Source of the DNA: Streptomyces prunicolor NBRC 13075
GTDB taxonomy: Bacteria; Actinomycetota; Actinomycetes; Streptomycetales; Streptomycetaceae
Assembly (NCBI RefSeq): GCF_000367365.1
Contig: NZ_BARF01000047.1
Location: 1 to 64,000 of the forward strand
Direction: 5' to 3'
Length of the DNA stretch: 64,000 nt
Shown here: positions 34,879-43,721 of the stretch, piece by piece
How the letters are laid out: every line of letters begins with the position of its first letter
How positions within the stretch are numbered: the first letter of the stretch is position 1
Made by a program: the position numbers and the translations under genes
Notes under the pieces: generated by a model
Seen by the model: only the letters and a program-made list of their open reading frames with translations
The model's database searches: none
What the model was told of the DNA's origin: nothing

Positions 34879-35207
34879 CGCTCACTGCCAGGGGCGGGGA
34901 CGGCGCATGCTTCGGTGAGCTGGGGAGTTTCCGTAGCCATTGCCGTCACATCTCCCGTTCTACACTGCCGACCCAATACACACTATTTCGGACACGCCGC
35001 CCAGTCGTCCGCACGGTTAAACGCAGGCTTACCCGTAGAAGGGTGTCGCGCACTATCGCCCCACTTGCCGCTATTCGGCACCGGTACAGCTTACGTTGTA
35101 CAACGCAGCGAGGTTCCTCGGGGTGTCCTGCACATCACAACAACACACCGATTGGCGTCAAGATTCCTTGGGCCGGGCCGAGTTGACGTTTCCTTTGCAG
35201 ACGCGGA
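34879..35207 (-). promoter_or_regulatory. Intergenic region with the hopanoid operon promoter
   Basis: No gene is visible. The segment about 34960-35110 is clearly less GC-rich than its surroundings, as expected for the promoter of the eleven-gene operon. I cannot pick a sigma class with confidence. Confidence 0.5.
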
Positions 35208-35234
35208 GCCCCGCCGGAACAGTTCCGGCGGGGC
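35208..35234 (-). terminator. Strong hairpin after the ABC exporter operon
   Basis: GCCCCGCCGGAA pairs exactly with TTCCGGCGGGGC over a three-base loop (12-bp stem), 42 bases after the TagH-like stop. It isolates that operon from the hopanoid promoter. Confidence 0.85.
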
Positions 35235-35276
35235 CCGGGGAAGCGTTCTGGGCTTTTGCGCCCGTATGCGAGTGGA

Positions 35277-36068
35277 CTACTTGCCCGTGAACTTCTCGTA
35301 CTCCTTGAGGACCTCGTCGGTCGGGCCGTCCATCCGGAGTTCGCCGCGTTCCAGCCACAGCACGCGGTCGCAGGTGTCGCGGATCGACTTGTTGTTGTGA
35401 CTGACGAGAAACACCGTGCCCGCGGACTTGCGCAGTTCGCGGATGCGCTCCTCGGAGCGGACCTGGAACTTGCGGTCGCCGGTGGCCAGCGCCTCGTCGA
35501 TCATCAGGACATCGTGGTCCTTGGCGGCGGCGATGGAGAAGCGCAGCCGGGCCGCCATGCCGGAGGAGTAGGTGCGCATCGGGAGGGTGATGAAGTCGCC
35601 CTTCTCGTTGATGCCGGAGAAGTCGACGATCTCCTGGTAGCGCTCCCTGACCTGCTCGCGGGACATGCCCATGGCGAGCCCGCCCAGGATGACGTTGCGC
35701 TCGCCGGTGAGGTCGTTCATCAGGGCCGCGTTCACGCCCAGCAGCGAGGGCTGGCCGTTGGTGTAGACCCGGCCCTTCTCGGCCGGGAGGAGGCCGGCGA
35801 TGGCGCGCAGCAGGGTCGACTTGCCGGAGCCGTTCGAGCCGATCAGGCCGACGGCCTCGCCGCGGTAGGCGACGAAGGAGACGCCCTTGACGGCGTGCAC
35901 CTTGCGCACCCCGCGCTCCTCGCCGCGCTTGACTATGCGGCTGAGGGCGGAGGTGGCGCTCCCCTTGCCGGTCTTGGCGCCGTGCACCCGGTAGACGATG
36001 TGCAGTTCGTCCGCGATGACGGTGGGGACCAGGTCCCTCGGGGTCTGCTCCAGGTTCTGCTCAGCCAC
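35277..36068 (-). CDS. ABC transporter ATP-binding protein (TagH/Wzt-like)
   Basis: A 263-residue ATPase. Walker A is GSNGSGKSTLLRAIAG, the signature region MRTYSSGMAARLRFSIAAA, Walker B VLMIDEALATGD and the H-loop LVSHNN. The YSSGMxxRL signature and the short N-terminal extension are typical of polysaccharide and teichoic acid exporters. No carbohydrate-binding C-terminal domain is present. It overlaps the permease gene by eight bases, so both form one exporter, last in the surface-polymer operon. Confidence 0.92.
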   Translation of the reverse strand: MAEQNLEQTPRDLVPTVIADELHIVYRVHGAKTGKGSATSALSRIVKRGEERGVRKVHAVKGVSFVAYRGEAVGLIGSNGSGKSTLLRAIAGLLPAEKGRVYTNGQPSLLGVNAALMNDLTGERNVILGGLAMGMSREQVRERYQEIVDFSGINEKGDFITLPMRTYSSGMAARLRFSIAAAKDHDVLMIDEALATGDRKFQVRSEERIRELRKSAGTVFLVSHNNKSIRDTCDRVLWLERGELRMDGPTDEVLKEYEKFTGK

Positions 36069-36990
36069 GGCCGTACCTCTCCTCCGCCTGCCAGAAGTAC
36101 ACGAAGCCGCCGACGAACAGGACCACGGCCCAGAAGGCGGCGATGGCCCACACGTGCGGCGGCAGGTTCGACGCGCCGTAGCCGTCGATGATCGCGAAGC
36201 GCATCAGGTCCATGTAGACGGCGGCCGGGTTCACCTGCAGCAGGCGGACGAACACCTCGGAGCGGCCCTCCATCATCGTGCTGATGGAGAACATGACGCC
36301 CGACGCGTACATCCAGGTGCGCAGCATGAACGGCATCAGCTGGGCGAGGTCCGGGGTCTTGGCGCCCATCCGCGCCACGATCAGCGCGAGCCCGGTGTTG
36401 AAGAGGAACTGGAGCACCAGGATCGGGACGATCAGCAGCCAGGACAGGCTGGGGTAGCTGCCGAAGCCGACGACGATGATGAACAGCACGATCATCGAGA
36501 ACAGCAGCTGCTGGAGCTGCTGGAGCGCGAAGGAGATCGGCAGCGAGGCGCGCGGGAAGTGCAGCGCGCGCACCAGGCCGAGGTTGCCGGAGATCGCGCG
36601 GACGCCCGCCATGATCGAGCTCTGCGTGAAGGTGAAGACGAAGACGCCCGTGACCAGGAACGGGATGTACACGTCCCGGGACATGCCGCGGCTGGCCTTC
36701 AGGATGACGCCGAAGATGAAGAAGTACACGGCCGCGTTCAGCAGCGGTGTGGCCACCTGCCAGAGCTGGCCGAGCTTCGCCTGGCTGTACTGGGCCGTCA
36801 GCTTCGCCTGGGAGAAGGCCAGGATGAAGTGCCGGCGTCCCCACAACTGGCGGATGTACTCGGCGAGTCCGGGACGGGCACCGCTCACCGTCAGCCCGTA
36901 CTTGGCGGACAGCTGCGCCGCCGTGAGGCCTTCGTCGGGCGACGGACGCGGGCTCACCGCGACTCCGCCGTCATGCGTTGTCTCACTCAA
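36061..36990 (-). CDS. ABC-2 type permease (TagG/Wzm-like)
   Basis: A 309-residue membrane protein with a long cytoplasmic start and about six helices; it has FSQAKLTAQYSQAKLGQLWQ, typical of Wzm/TagG permeases. With the overlapping ATPase it should flip a lipid-linked or polyol-phosphate polymer across the membrane. The start is TTG at 36990 with GAAGG ten bases upstream. Confidence 0.9.
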   Translation of the reverse strand: MSETTHDGGVAVSPRPSPDEGLTAAQLSAKYGLTVSGARPGLAEYIRQLWGRRHFILAFSQAKLTAQYSQAKLGQLWQVATPLLNAAVYFFIFGVILKASRGMSRDVYIPFLVTGVFVFTFTQSSIMAGVRAISGNLGLVRALHFPRASLPISFALQQLQQLLFSMIVLFIIVVGFGSYPSLSWLLIVPILVLQFLFNTGLALIVARMGAKTPDLAQLMPFMLRTWMYASGVMFSISTMMEGRSEVFVRLLQVNPAAVYMDLMRFAIIDGYGASNLPPHVWAIAAFWAVVLFVGGFVYFWQAEERYGRG

Positions 36991-37121
36991 GGGTGGATGC
37001 CTTCATTTTCGGATTCGTCTTACGACTGTCTTGCGTTCGTCTTACGGAATTGTGCTACAGGAACTGACACGTATCCGCCGCCGGGTACGGTCCGAGGGGT
37101 CGTCCGCGCGTCCCGAGCTTG

Positions 37122-37994
37122 TCAGATGACCGGAGGACGGCCCAGTCGCGTCAGGCGCCACACCGTACGCCACCGCATGGGCCGGCGCGGTCCGCACGGA
37201 GTGGTCCAGCCCTCCTTGAAGCCGCCGAACCAGGCCTGCAGGGCCGGGCGCGAGGGCCGGCGCAGGAGGGTGAGCAGCAGCCATACCCCGAGGTAGACGG
37301 GGACGAGGGGCGCGGGGAGGTTGCGGCGGGCCAGCCAGACCCGGTTGCGGGCGACCATGCGGTGGTAGACCGCGTGCCGCGAGGGCGCGGTCGTCGGGTG
37401 GTACAGGACCATGTCGGACCGGTAGTCGATCATCCAGCCCGCGTCGAGGGCCCGCCAGGCGAGGTCGGTCTCCTCGTGGGCGTAGAAGAACTCGTCCGGG
37501 AGTCCGCCGACCTCGGCGAAGACCTTCGTGCGGACGGCGTTGGCGCCGCCGAGGAAGGTGGTGACCCGGGAGGAGCGCATCGGGTCGGAGGCCCGCAGCC
37601 GCGGGACGTGGCGGCGCTGGGTGACGCCGGTCTCCGGGTCGGCGATGCGGAAGCTGATGATGCCGAGTTCGGGGTCGGCGGCGAAGGCCTGCCGGCACAG
37701 CTCGGCGGTGTCGTGCTGGGCGAGGAGCCCGTCGTCGTCGAGGAACATCACTATGTCGACATCGCGACCGCCCGGCCCGAAGGCGTCCAGGCCGATGTTG
37801 CGGCCACCGGGGATGCCCAGGTTCTCGGGCAGTTCGACGGTCCGGACGCCCGCGGGGACGTCCGGGACGGGCGAGCCGTTGCCGACGACGACCGCCTCGA
37901 CCCGGTCGCCGTCCTGCTTGGCGACCGAGTCGAGCAACGCCCGCAGTTCGTCGGGGCGGTTGCCCATGGTGATGATCACCGCGCCGACCTTCAT
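37122..37994 (-). CDS. Family 2 glycosyltransferase
   Basis: A 290-residue GT-A enzyme. The start KVGAVIITMGNRPDELRALL and ENLGIPGGRNIGLDAF are typical; the metal-binding motif is FLDDDGLL, with a later acidic loop EEFFYAHEETDLAWRA-like segment (FFYAHEETDLAWR). A hydrophobic C-terminal helix (VPVYLGVWLLLTLL) may anchor it. It likely decorates the phospho-polyol or lipid made by neighbours. The ATG at 37994 is used; a GTG at 38003, overlapping the upstream stop as GTGA, is equally possible. Confidence 0.9.
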   Translation of the reverse strand: MKVGAVIITMGNRPDELRALLDSVAKQDGDRVEAVVVGNGSPVPDVPAGVRTVELPENLGIPGGRNIGLDAFGPGGRDVDIVMFLDDDGLLAQHDTAELCRQAFAADPELGIISFRIADPETGVTQRRHVPRLRASDPMRSSRVTTFLGGANAVRTKVFAEVGGLPDEFFYAHEETDLAWRALDAGWMIDYRSDMVLYHPTTAPSRHAVYHRMVARNRVWLARRNLPAPLVPVYLGVWLLLTLLRRPSRPALQAWFGGFKEGWTTPCGPRRPMRWRTVWRLTRLGRPPVI

Positions 37995-37999
37995 GCCGT

Positions 38000-38779
38000 T
38001 CACTTCAGCCTGCTCGACGCGAGGATCGACACCAGGTGCAGCAGGGTCTGGAGCAGCGCGATGCCGGCCAGTACGGCGACGCCGAGCCGTGAGTAGACCA
38101 GGTCGCCGCGCATCTGGTCCACGATCGCCAGGACCAGGATCAGCAGGGTCGCCTCGATGCCGAGGATCAGCCGGTGGAACTTGAAGGCGGCGGCGGCCCG
38201 ACGGGCCAGCGCCATCCCGGAGGAGCGCATCTCGGCGGCGGACTCCTGGACCGGTGCCTTGCCGGTCTGGTGGCGGGCGACGCCGACCAGGTCGGTCTCG
38301 GCCTTGATCAGGATCGCGCCGAGCGCGGCCAGCGTCCCGAGGAACGCCCACAGCCAGTCGATGCGGCCGCTGCCGAACAGGTCGGCGGCGCGCAGCCCGA
38401 AGCCGACGAGCACGGCGGCGTCGGTGAGATAGGCGCCCACCCGGTCGAGGTAGACCCCGGCGAGGGAGTACTGCTTGCGCCAGCGGGCGATCTCGCCGTC
38501 GACGCAGTCCAGCAGCAGGTACATCTGGACGCACACCACGCCGAGCACGGCGCCCGTGATCCCCGGCACCAGCAGCGCCGGGGCCGCGAGCACCCCGAAG
38601 ACGGTCATCAGGTACGTGAGCTGGTTGGGCGAGACCCTGGTGTTCACCAGGTAGCGGTCCACCCGCAGGGACACCTCACGCATGTAGAGGCGTCCCATCC
38701 AGTGCTCACCGCTGCGCCGGTCCTTCACCCCTGCGGGGTGGACGACGGGACGGAGTTCAGCTACCGATGGCCTTGACAT
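38000..38779 (-). CDS. CDP-alcohol phosphatidyltransferase, short form
   Basis: A 259-residue membrane enzyme. The catalytic motif is DCVDGEIARWRKQYSLAGVYLDRVGAYLTD (D-x2-DG-x2-AR-x8-G-x3-D-x3-D), within about six helices. It transfers a phospho-alcohol from a CDP-activated donor to a hydroxyl. It overlaps the dehydrogenase gene by 23 bases, so the two are tightly linked. The donor could be the CDP-compound made by the neighbouring nucleotidyltransferase. Confidence 0.9.
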   Translation of the reverse strand: MSRPSVAELRPVVHPAGVKDRRSGEHWMGRLYMREVSLRVDRYLVNTRVSPNQLTYLMTVFGVLAAPALLVPGITGAVLGVVCVQMYLLLDCVDGEIARWRKQYSLAGVYLDRVGAYLTDAAVLVGFGLRAADLFGSGRIDWLWAFLGTLAALGAILIKAETDLVGVARHQTGKAPVQESAAEMRSSGMALARRAAAAFKFHRLILGIEATLLILVLAIVDQMRGDLVYSRLGVAVLAGIALLQTLLHLVSILASSRLK

Positions 38780-39818
38780 AGTCGGCGTAGATGTCCTTGA
38801 TCTGGTCGGTTTTCAGGTCGAGGTGTTCGAGGATGGTGTAGCGGCCGGGGCGGGTCTCCGGAGCGAACTCCACGGCGCGGACGAACTCGTCCACGGTGAA
38901 GCCGATCTCCTCCGGCAGCACGGGCAGTCCGTGCCGGCGCAGTACCTCGGCCATGTAGGCCGATTCCTCGTGGGCTCCGCGCAGGTACATCGCGAAGGCC
39001 GCGCCCAGTCCGCACTGCTCGCCGTGGGCGGCGGCGCGTTTGGGGAAGAGCAGGTCGAAGGCGTGATTGATCTCGTGGCAGGCGCCGGAGGACGGGCGGG
39101 AGTCGCCCGACACCGACATGGCGATACCGCTGAGGACGAGCGCCTCGGCGAGCACCTGGAGGAAGGCGTTGTCGCCGACCCCGCCCGGGTGCCGCAGCAC
39201 GGCCTCGCCGGCCTGACGGGCCATGGCCGCGGCGAGACCGTCGATCTTCTCGCCCTTGACGCGGTTGGCGAGCTCCCAGTCCGCGATCGCGGAGATGTTG
39301 GAGATCGCGTCCCCGATGCCCGCCCGCACGAAGCGGACCGGTGCCTCGCGGATGACGTCCAGGTCGATGACGACGGCGATCGGGTTCGGCACGCCGTAGG
39401 AGCCGCGGCCCGCGTCGTTGTCGAGGGTGGCGACCGGTGAGCACAGGCCGTCGTGCGCGAGGTTCGTCGGTACGGCGACCAGGGGCAGGCCGATGCGTGC
39501 CGCGGCGAACTTGGCGCAGTCGATGATCTTGCCGCCGCCGAGGCCCACGACCGCGTCGTAGTGACCGGCCTTCATGTCGCCGGCCAGCTGGATCGCGTCG
39601 TCGAGGGTGCCGCCGCCGACCTCGTACCAGGTGGCACCGGGCAGGCTCGGCTCCAGGCGGGCGCGCAGCCGGGCGCCGGAGCCGCCGCTGACCGCGACCG
39701 CGAGCCGGCCGGAGTGCGAGATCCGCTGGTCGGCGAGGACACCGGCCAGGTCGTCGAGGGCACCCGGGCGGATGTCCACGACGACGGGCGAGGGAATCAG
39801 CCGGGTCAGTACAGGCAC
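38757..39818 (-). CDS. Glycerol-1-phosphate dehydrogenase-like enzyme (iron/zinc-type)
   Basis: A 353-residue dehydrogenase of the EgsA/AraM group. It has the nucleotide motif VVGLGGGKIIDCAKFAAARIG, then LVAVPTNLAHDGLCSPVATL, and metal ligands in HEINHAFD and AAHGEQCGLG. The archaeal and Bacillus relatives reduce dihydroxyacetone phosphate to sn-glycerol 1-phosphate. In a bacterial surface-polymer cluster this would give a G1P building block, or a related polyol phosphate; the real substrate is not proved. It overlaps both flanking genes. Confidence 0.85.
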   Translation of the reverse strand: MPVLTRLIPSPVVVDIRPGALDDLAGVLADQRISHSGRLAVAVSGGSGARLRARLEPSLPGATWYEVGGGTLDDAIQLAGDMKAGHYDAVVGLGGGKIIDCAKFAAARIGLPLVAVPTNLAHDGLCSPVATLDNDAGRGSYGVPNPIAVVIDLDVIREAPVRFVRAGIGDAISNISAIADWELANRVKGEKIDGLAAAMARQAGEAVLRHPGGVGDNAFLQVLAEALVLSGIAMSVSGDSRPSSGACHEINHAFDLLFPKRAAAHGEQCGLGAAFAMYLRGAHEESAYMAEVLRRHGLPVLPEEIGFTVDEFVRAVEFAPETRPGRYTILEHLDLKTDQIKDIYADYVKAIGS

Positions 39819-40558
39819 GCGATCTCACGCCCCTTGGCCAGATCGTCGTGGTTGTCGATCTCGACCCACTTGATGTCGCCGATCGGGGCCACGTCGATCC
39901 GGAAGCCGCGGTTCACGAGCTCCTGGTAGCCGTGCTCGTAGAACTGCTGGGGGTCGGTCTCCCACACCGTCTTGAGCGCGTCGGCCAGCTCGGACATGGC
40001 GTCGCCCTCGATGAGGGTGACGCCGATGTACTCGCCGGTCGCCTCGGCGGGGTCCATCAGCTTGGTGATCTTCGTCATGCCCCTGGCGGGGTCGACGACG
40101 ACCTTCATCTCCTCGTCGGCAAGGGACTTGACGGTGTCGAGGGCGAGGATGATCCGCTTGCCCTCGCCGCGCGCCGCGAGCAGCGTGCGCTCGACGGAGA
40201 CCGGGTGGACGGTGTCGCCGTTGGCGAGGATCACGCCGTCCTTGAGGGCGTCACGTCCGCACCACAGGGAGTAGGCGTTGTTCCACTCCTCGGCCTTGTC
40301 GTTGTCGATGAGGGTGAGCTTGAGGCCGTACTTCGCCTCAAGGGCCGCCTTGCGCTCGTACACGGCTTCCTTGCGGTAGCCGACGATGATCGCGACCTCG
40401 GCCAGACCGATCTCGGCGAAGTTGCCGAGGGTGAGGTCCAGGACCGTCGGTTCGCCCTCTATGCCCGCGGGCCCCACCGGCACCAGCGCCTTGGGAAGGC
40501 TGTCGGTGTAGGGGCGCAGACGCCGTCCGGCGCCGGCCGCCAGCACGAGGCCGATCAT
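39806..40558 (-). CDS. Sugar/polyol-phosphate nucleotidyltransferase
   Basis: A 250-residue nucleotidyltransferase with the signature LVLAAGAGRRLRPYTDSLPKALVPVG and the metal-binding GVILANGDTVHP. It resembles LicC and inositol-phosphate cytidylyltransferases that activate an alcohol phosphate as CDP-ester. Genes for two CDP-alcohol transferases on both sides support a CDP-activated product. It overlaps the upstream gene by ATGA (40555-40558) and the downstream one by 13 bases. Confidence 0.88.
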   Translation of the reverse strand: MIGLVLAAGAGRRLRPYTDSLPKALVPVGPAGIEGEPTVLDLTLGNFAEIGLAEVAIIVGYRKEAVYERKAALEAKYGLKLTLIDNDKAEEWNNAYSLWCGRDALKDGVILANGDTVHPVSVERTLLAARGEGKRIILALDTVKSLADEEMKVVVDPARGMTKITKLMDPAEATGEYIGVTLIEGDAMSELADALKTVWETDPQQFYEHGYQELVNRGFRIDVAPIGDIKWVEIDNHDDLAKGREIACLY

Positions 40559-42339
40559 GCGGGTTCTCCTTCATCGTGTACGGCGGGTGCCCCTGCGGAC
40601 ACCCAGAAGCGGATGCTCTCGACGAGCACCAGCAGGGCCACTGCCACGGCGAGGACCGTGAGCGCGACCGGGAACTGCGACGCGGTGAGCGCGGCGGCGA
40701 GAACGGTGACGAGCAGCGTCCGCCCTTCGTGCCCCCCGATGGCGCGCACCAGCCAGGCCGGGGACGCCCCGGCGTTGCCGCGGATGCGGTACACCGTGTC
40801 GTAGTGATGGTAGGCGACGGCGGCCACCAGGCCGAAAGCCGCCGGAAGCGCTCCGTTTACCTCTGCTTCAGCCGCGAGGATCAGGACGGTGCAGTATTCC
40901 GCCGCCCGGAAGAGCGGAGGGACCAGCCAGTCGAGGGCGCCCTTGAGGGGGCGGGACAGGGCCTGGCCGGCGGCGATCGCGTAGACGAAGGCGCCCGCCA
41001 CGGGGGCCCAGGCGGCCCCGGAGAAGAGGGTCGCCACGAGAACCGCCGTACCGGCGAGCGCGATCAGGAACGGTGCGCCGAGGCGGGCGGGGCTCACGCG
41101 GGCCACGAACGACGCGATCGGCCCGTTGTCCGCGAGGTCCGCCAGTGCCCGCGCCGCCCGGTCCGTCCGGGTCGCCTTGCGGGTCAGCGAGCGCAGCACC
41201 CGGCCCGCCGTCGTGTACGTCGCCGCGAAGGCGCAGCCGACGAGGAGGACGTAGAAGGTGATCCGGGGGGTGGTCACGGCCGTGAGGACGGCGATCATCG
41301 CCCATCGTTCGCCGATGGGCAGCACTATCATCCGGCGCACCCAGACCGTCCAGCCGACGCTGTCGAGCTTGTCGGAGAGGGCGGCGGTGGGGCTGGTGTT
41401 GGCGGTGGCGTCGTGGTTGGCCTCGTTGAAGGAGAAGTCCACGACGTGCCGGCAGGTCTGCAGGATCATCGCGCCGAGCGCGAGCGCCCACACGTCGTCG
41501 CCGCCGCGGGCCGCTCCCAGCGCGAGGCCGGCGTAGTAGGCGTACTCCTTGGCGCGGTCGAAGGTGGCGTCGAGCCAGGCGCCGAGCGTGGAGTACTTCA
41601 GGGCGTAGCGGGCGATCTGTCCGTCGACGCAGTCGAGGACGAAGGAGAAGAGGAGCAGCACGCCGGCCGCGACGAATCCGACGCGGGTGCCGGTGGCCGC
41701 GCAGCCCGCCGCGACGATCGCGGTGAGCAGGGAGGCGGTGGTGACCTGGTTCGGGGTGAGGCCGCGACGGGCGCACCAGCGCGCGATGTAGCGGGAGTAC
41801 GGGCTGATGAAGTGGGTGGTGAAGAAGCCGTCGCGGGACTTCACGGCCGACTTCAGGCGTACGGCCTCGTCGTCGACGGCGGCGACGGCCTGGCGTGCCT
41901 CGTTGCGGGTCTGCGGGTCGGTGGGGACGGTGGCGACGAGGCTGCCCAGTTCGGGGCGGTGCACGGCGCAGCCGTCGGCGTCGAGGGCGGTGACGACGCG
42001 GTCGGCGAGGTTGTCGAGGAGGGTCGTGCCGCCGCCGGCCGAGTGTTCGCGGGCGACCGCTCGGGTCAGCGCCTGGCGGCCGGCGGGCTGGGCAGTGACG
42101 GCGCCCGGTACCGCGGCGAGCGGGAAGCGGGGGTCGGTGAGGCCGAGGCGCAGGGCGTGCGGGTGGCCCACGAAGCGGGCGTCCACGACGGCGACGCGCT
42201 GGTCACCGGGGACCGCCGCGAGGAGCGTCTCCGCCTCGGTGGTGTCGGCGGCGGTCCGGACGTCGAAGCCGAGCGACCGCAGGTCGCCCTCGATCGACGA
42301 TCCGGGGACCGGCTGACCGGTGAGGATGGCGGTCGGCAA
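40555..42339 (-). CDS. Large CDP-alcohol phosphatidyltransferase with DUF5941-type C-terminus
   Basis: A 594-residue membrane protein. Residues 1-200 form a soluble domain with a Rossmann-like pattern of hydrophobic strands (MPTAILTGQPVPGSS ... VAVVDARFV), the middle holds the catalytic motif DCVDGQIARYALKYSTLGAWLD, followed by several helices and a C-terminal membrane block that I recall as DUF5941. Probably the first gene of the polymer operon. The start is TTG at 42339 with GGAG nine bases upstream. The soluble domain may bind the CDP-donor, but no catalytic residues could be read. Confidence 0.85.
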   Translation of the reverse strand: MPTAILTGQPVPGSSIEGDLRSLGFDVRTAADTTEAETLLAAVPGDQRVAVVDARFVGHPHALRLGLTDPRFPLAAVPGAVTAQPAGRQALTRAVAREHSAGGGTTLLDNLADRVVTALDADGCAVHRPELGSLVATVPTDPQTRNEARQAVAAVDDEAVRLKSAVKSRDGFFTTHFISPYSRYIARWCARRGLTPNQVTTASLLTAIVAAGCAATGTRVGFVAAGVLLLFSFVLDCVDGQIARYALKYSTLGAWLDATFDRAKEYAYYAGLALGAARGGDDVWALALGAMILQTCRHVVDFSFNEANHDATANTSPTAALSDKLDSVGWTVWVRRMIVLPIGERWAMIAVLTAVTTPRITFYVLLVGCAFAATYTTAGRVLRSLTRKATRTDRAARALADLADNGPIASFVARVSPARLGAPFLIALAGTAVLVATLFSGAAWAPVAGAFVYAIAAGQALSRPLKGALDWLVPPLFRAAEYCTVLILAAEAEVNGALPAAFGLVAAVAYHHYDTVYRIRGNAGASPAWLVRAIGGHEGRTLLVTVLAAALTASQFPVALTVLAVAVALLVLVESIRFWVSAGAPAVHDEGEPA

Positions 42340-42608
42340 CCGAACTCACTCCCTGGGTCCGGCGCTCGGGCGCCGGTCATGTGCATGGTGGTGGCGCCCT
42401 TCGGGTGGCACCCGGGCGGCATGTCGGCAGAGGCTATCGGATGCTCTCAAGCCCGTGTTCACCGGCCGTTCATGGGCTGATCAACAGGGTCTGAGGCGCC
42501 TCCGCCGAGATCATCATCGGGGATTCGGGCCCCGGCCGACAAACCGCACCTGCCAGACCGGGCATCACGGGACATTGCGGAGGCGTACTCCGTGTCGGCA
42601 TAGGGTCA

Positions 42609-43586
42609 ATGCCCATGACGTGGCTGATCACCGGCGGAGCCGGATACATCGGGGCCCATGTGGCACGGGCGATGGCGGACGCCGGGGAGCGTGTCGTCGC
42701 CCTCGACGACCTCTCGGCGGGAAACCCCGCGCGCCTCCCGGCGGACGTCCCGCTCGTCAACGGCTCCTCACTCGACGGTGACCTGCTGAAGCGGGTGTTC
42801 GCCGAGCACGGGGTGACCGGGGTCGTGCATCTCGCGGCGCGCAAGCAGGTCGCCGAGTCCGTGGCGCGGCCGACGTACTACTACCGGGAGAACGTCGGCG
42901 GCCTCGCGACCCTCCTGGACGCGGTCGCCGGCGCGGGCATCGAACGGTTCGTGTTCTCGTCCTCGGCTGCGGTCTACGGCGACCCGGGCGTCGACCTGAT
43001 CACCGAGGACACCCCGTGTGCGCCGGTGAACCCGTACGGCGAGACCAAGCTCACCGGCGAGTGGCTGGTCCGGGCGGTGGGCGCGGCGCACGGCATCGAC
43101 ACCGTGTGCCTGCGCTACTTCAACGTGGCGGGCGCCGCCGCGCCGGAACTGGCCGACACCGGGGTCTTCAACATCGTCCCCATGGTCTTCGACCGGCTCA
43201 CCCGCGACGAGGCCCCGCGGATCTTCGGCGACGACTATCCGACGCCGGACGGCACCTGTATCCGCGACTACATCCATGTCGCGGACCTGGCCGAGGCGCA
43301 CCTGTCGGCGGCCCGGCGGCTGTCCGACGGCGGCGCGAGCGGCGATCTGACGGTCAACATCGGCCGTGGGGAGGGGGTTTCGGTGCGCGAGCTGGTCACG
43401 GTGATCGGCGAGGTCACCGGGGACCGGCGGCCGGCCGTCGTCGAGGGGCGGCGTCCCGGGGACGCGCCGCGCGCGGTCGCCTCCGCCGAGCGGGCCGCCG
43501 TGGAGCTGGGGTGGACGGCTCGGCGCGGGGTGCGGGAGATGGTGGACTCGGCGTGGCAGGGGTGGCGGCTGCACCACTCCAGGTGA
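42609..43586 (+). CDS. NAD-dependent sugar epimerase (GalE-like)
   Basis: A 325-residue short-chain epimerase. NAD-binding: MTWLITGGAGYIGAHVARAM; the catalytic serine region is FSSSAAVYGDPG, and the Tyr/Lys pair PYGETKLTGEW. The end RRPGDAPRAVASAERA matches UDP-glucose 4-epimerases. Divergent from the polymer operon, and may supply UDP-galactose to its glycosyltransferase. An ATG six bases later (MTWLIT) is an equally good start. Confidence 0.9.
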   Translation: MPMTWLITGGAGYIGAHVARAMADAGERVVALDDLSAGNPARLPADVPLVNGSSLDGDLLKRVFAEHGVTGVVHLAARKQVAESVARPTYYYRENVGGLATLLDAVAGAGIERFVFSSSAAVYGDPGVDLITEDTPCAPVNPYGETKLTGEWLVRAVGAAHGIDTVCLRYFNVAGAAAPELADTGVFNIVPMVFDRLTRDEAPRIFGDDYPTPDGTCIRDYIHVADLAEAHLSAARRLSDGGASGDLTVNIGRGEGVSVRELVTVIGEVTGDRRPAVVEGRRPGDAPRAVASAERAAVELGWTARRGVREMVDSAWQGWRLHHSR

Positions 43587-43595
43587 ACTTAGGCT

Positions 43596-43630
43596 GCCCT
43601 GACCTGCGATTTGTTTGCGCAGGTCAGGGC
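43596..43630 (+). terminator. Perfect 13-bp hairpin after the galE-like gene
   Basis: GCCCTGACCTGCG and its exact complement around a T-rich nine-base loop, ten bases after the stop. Confidence 0.8.
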
Positions 43631-43721
43631 ACATGACAACGGTGTTCAGTGCCGCGTTGCCCGATACCCCCCACCCGTAGTTCACTGGGGTTCCGGGCAG
43701 TCATCAGGAGGGCGGCGTTTC

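Noticed and set aside
43587..43630. Possible iron box (TTAGGCT-like) after the galE-like gene
   Set aside because: Only the left half fits the box; the segment is better explained as a perfect 13-bp terminator hairpin, and the CDF gene's promoter lies further right.
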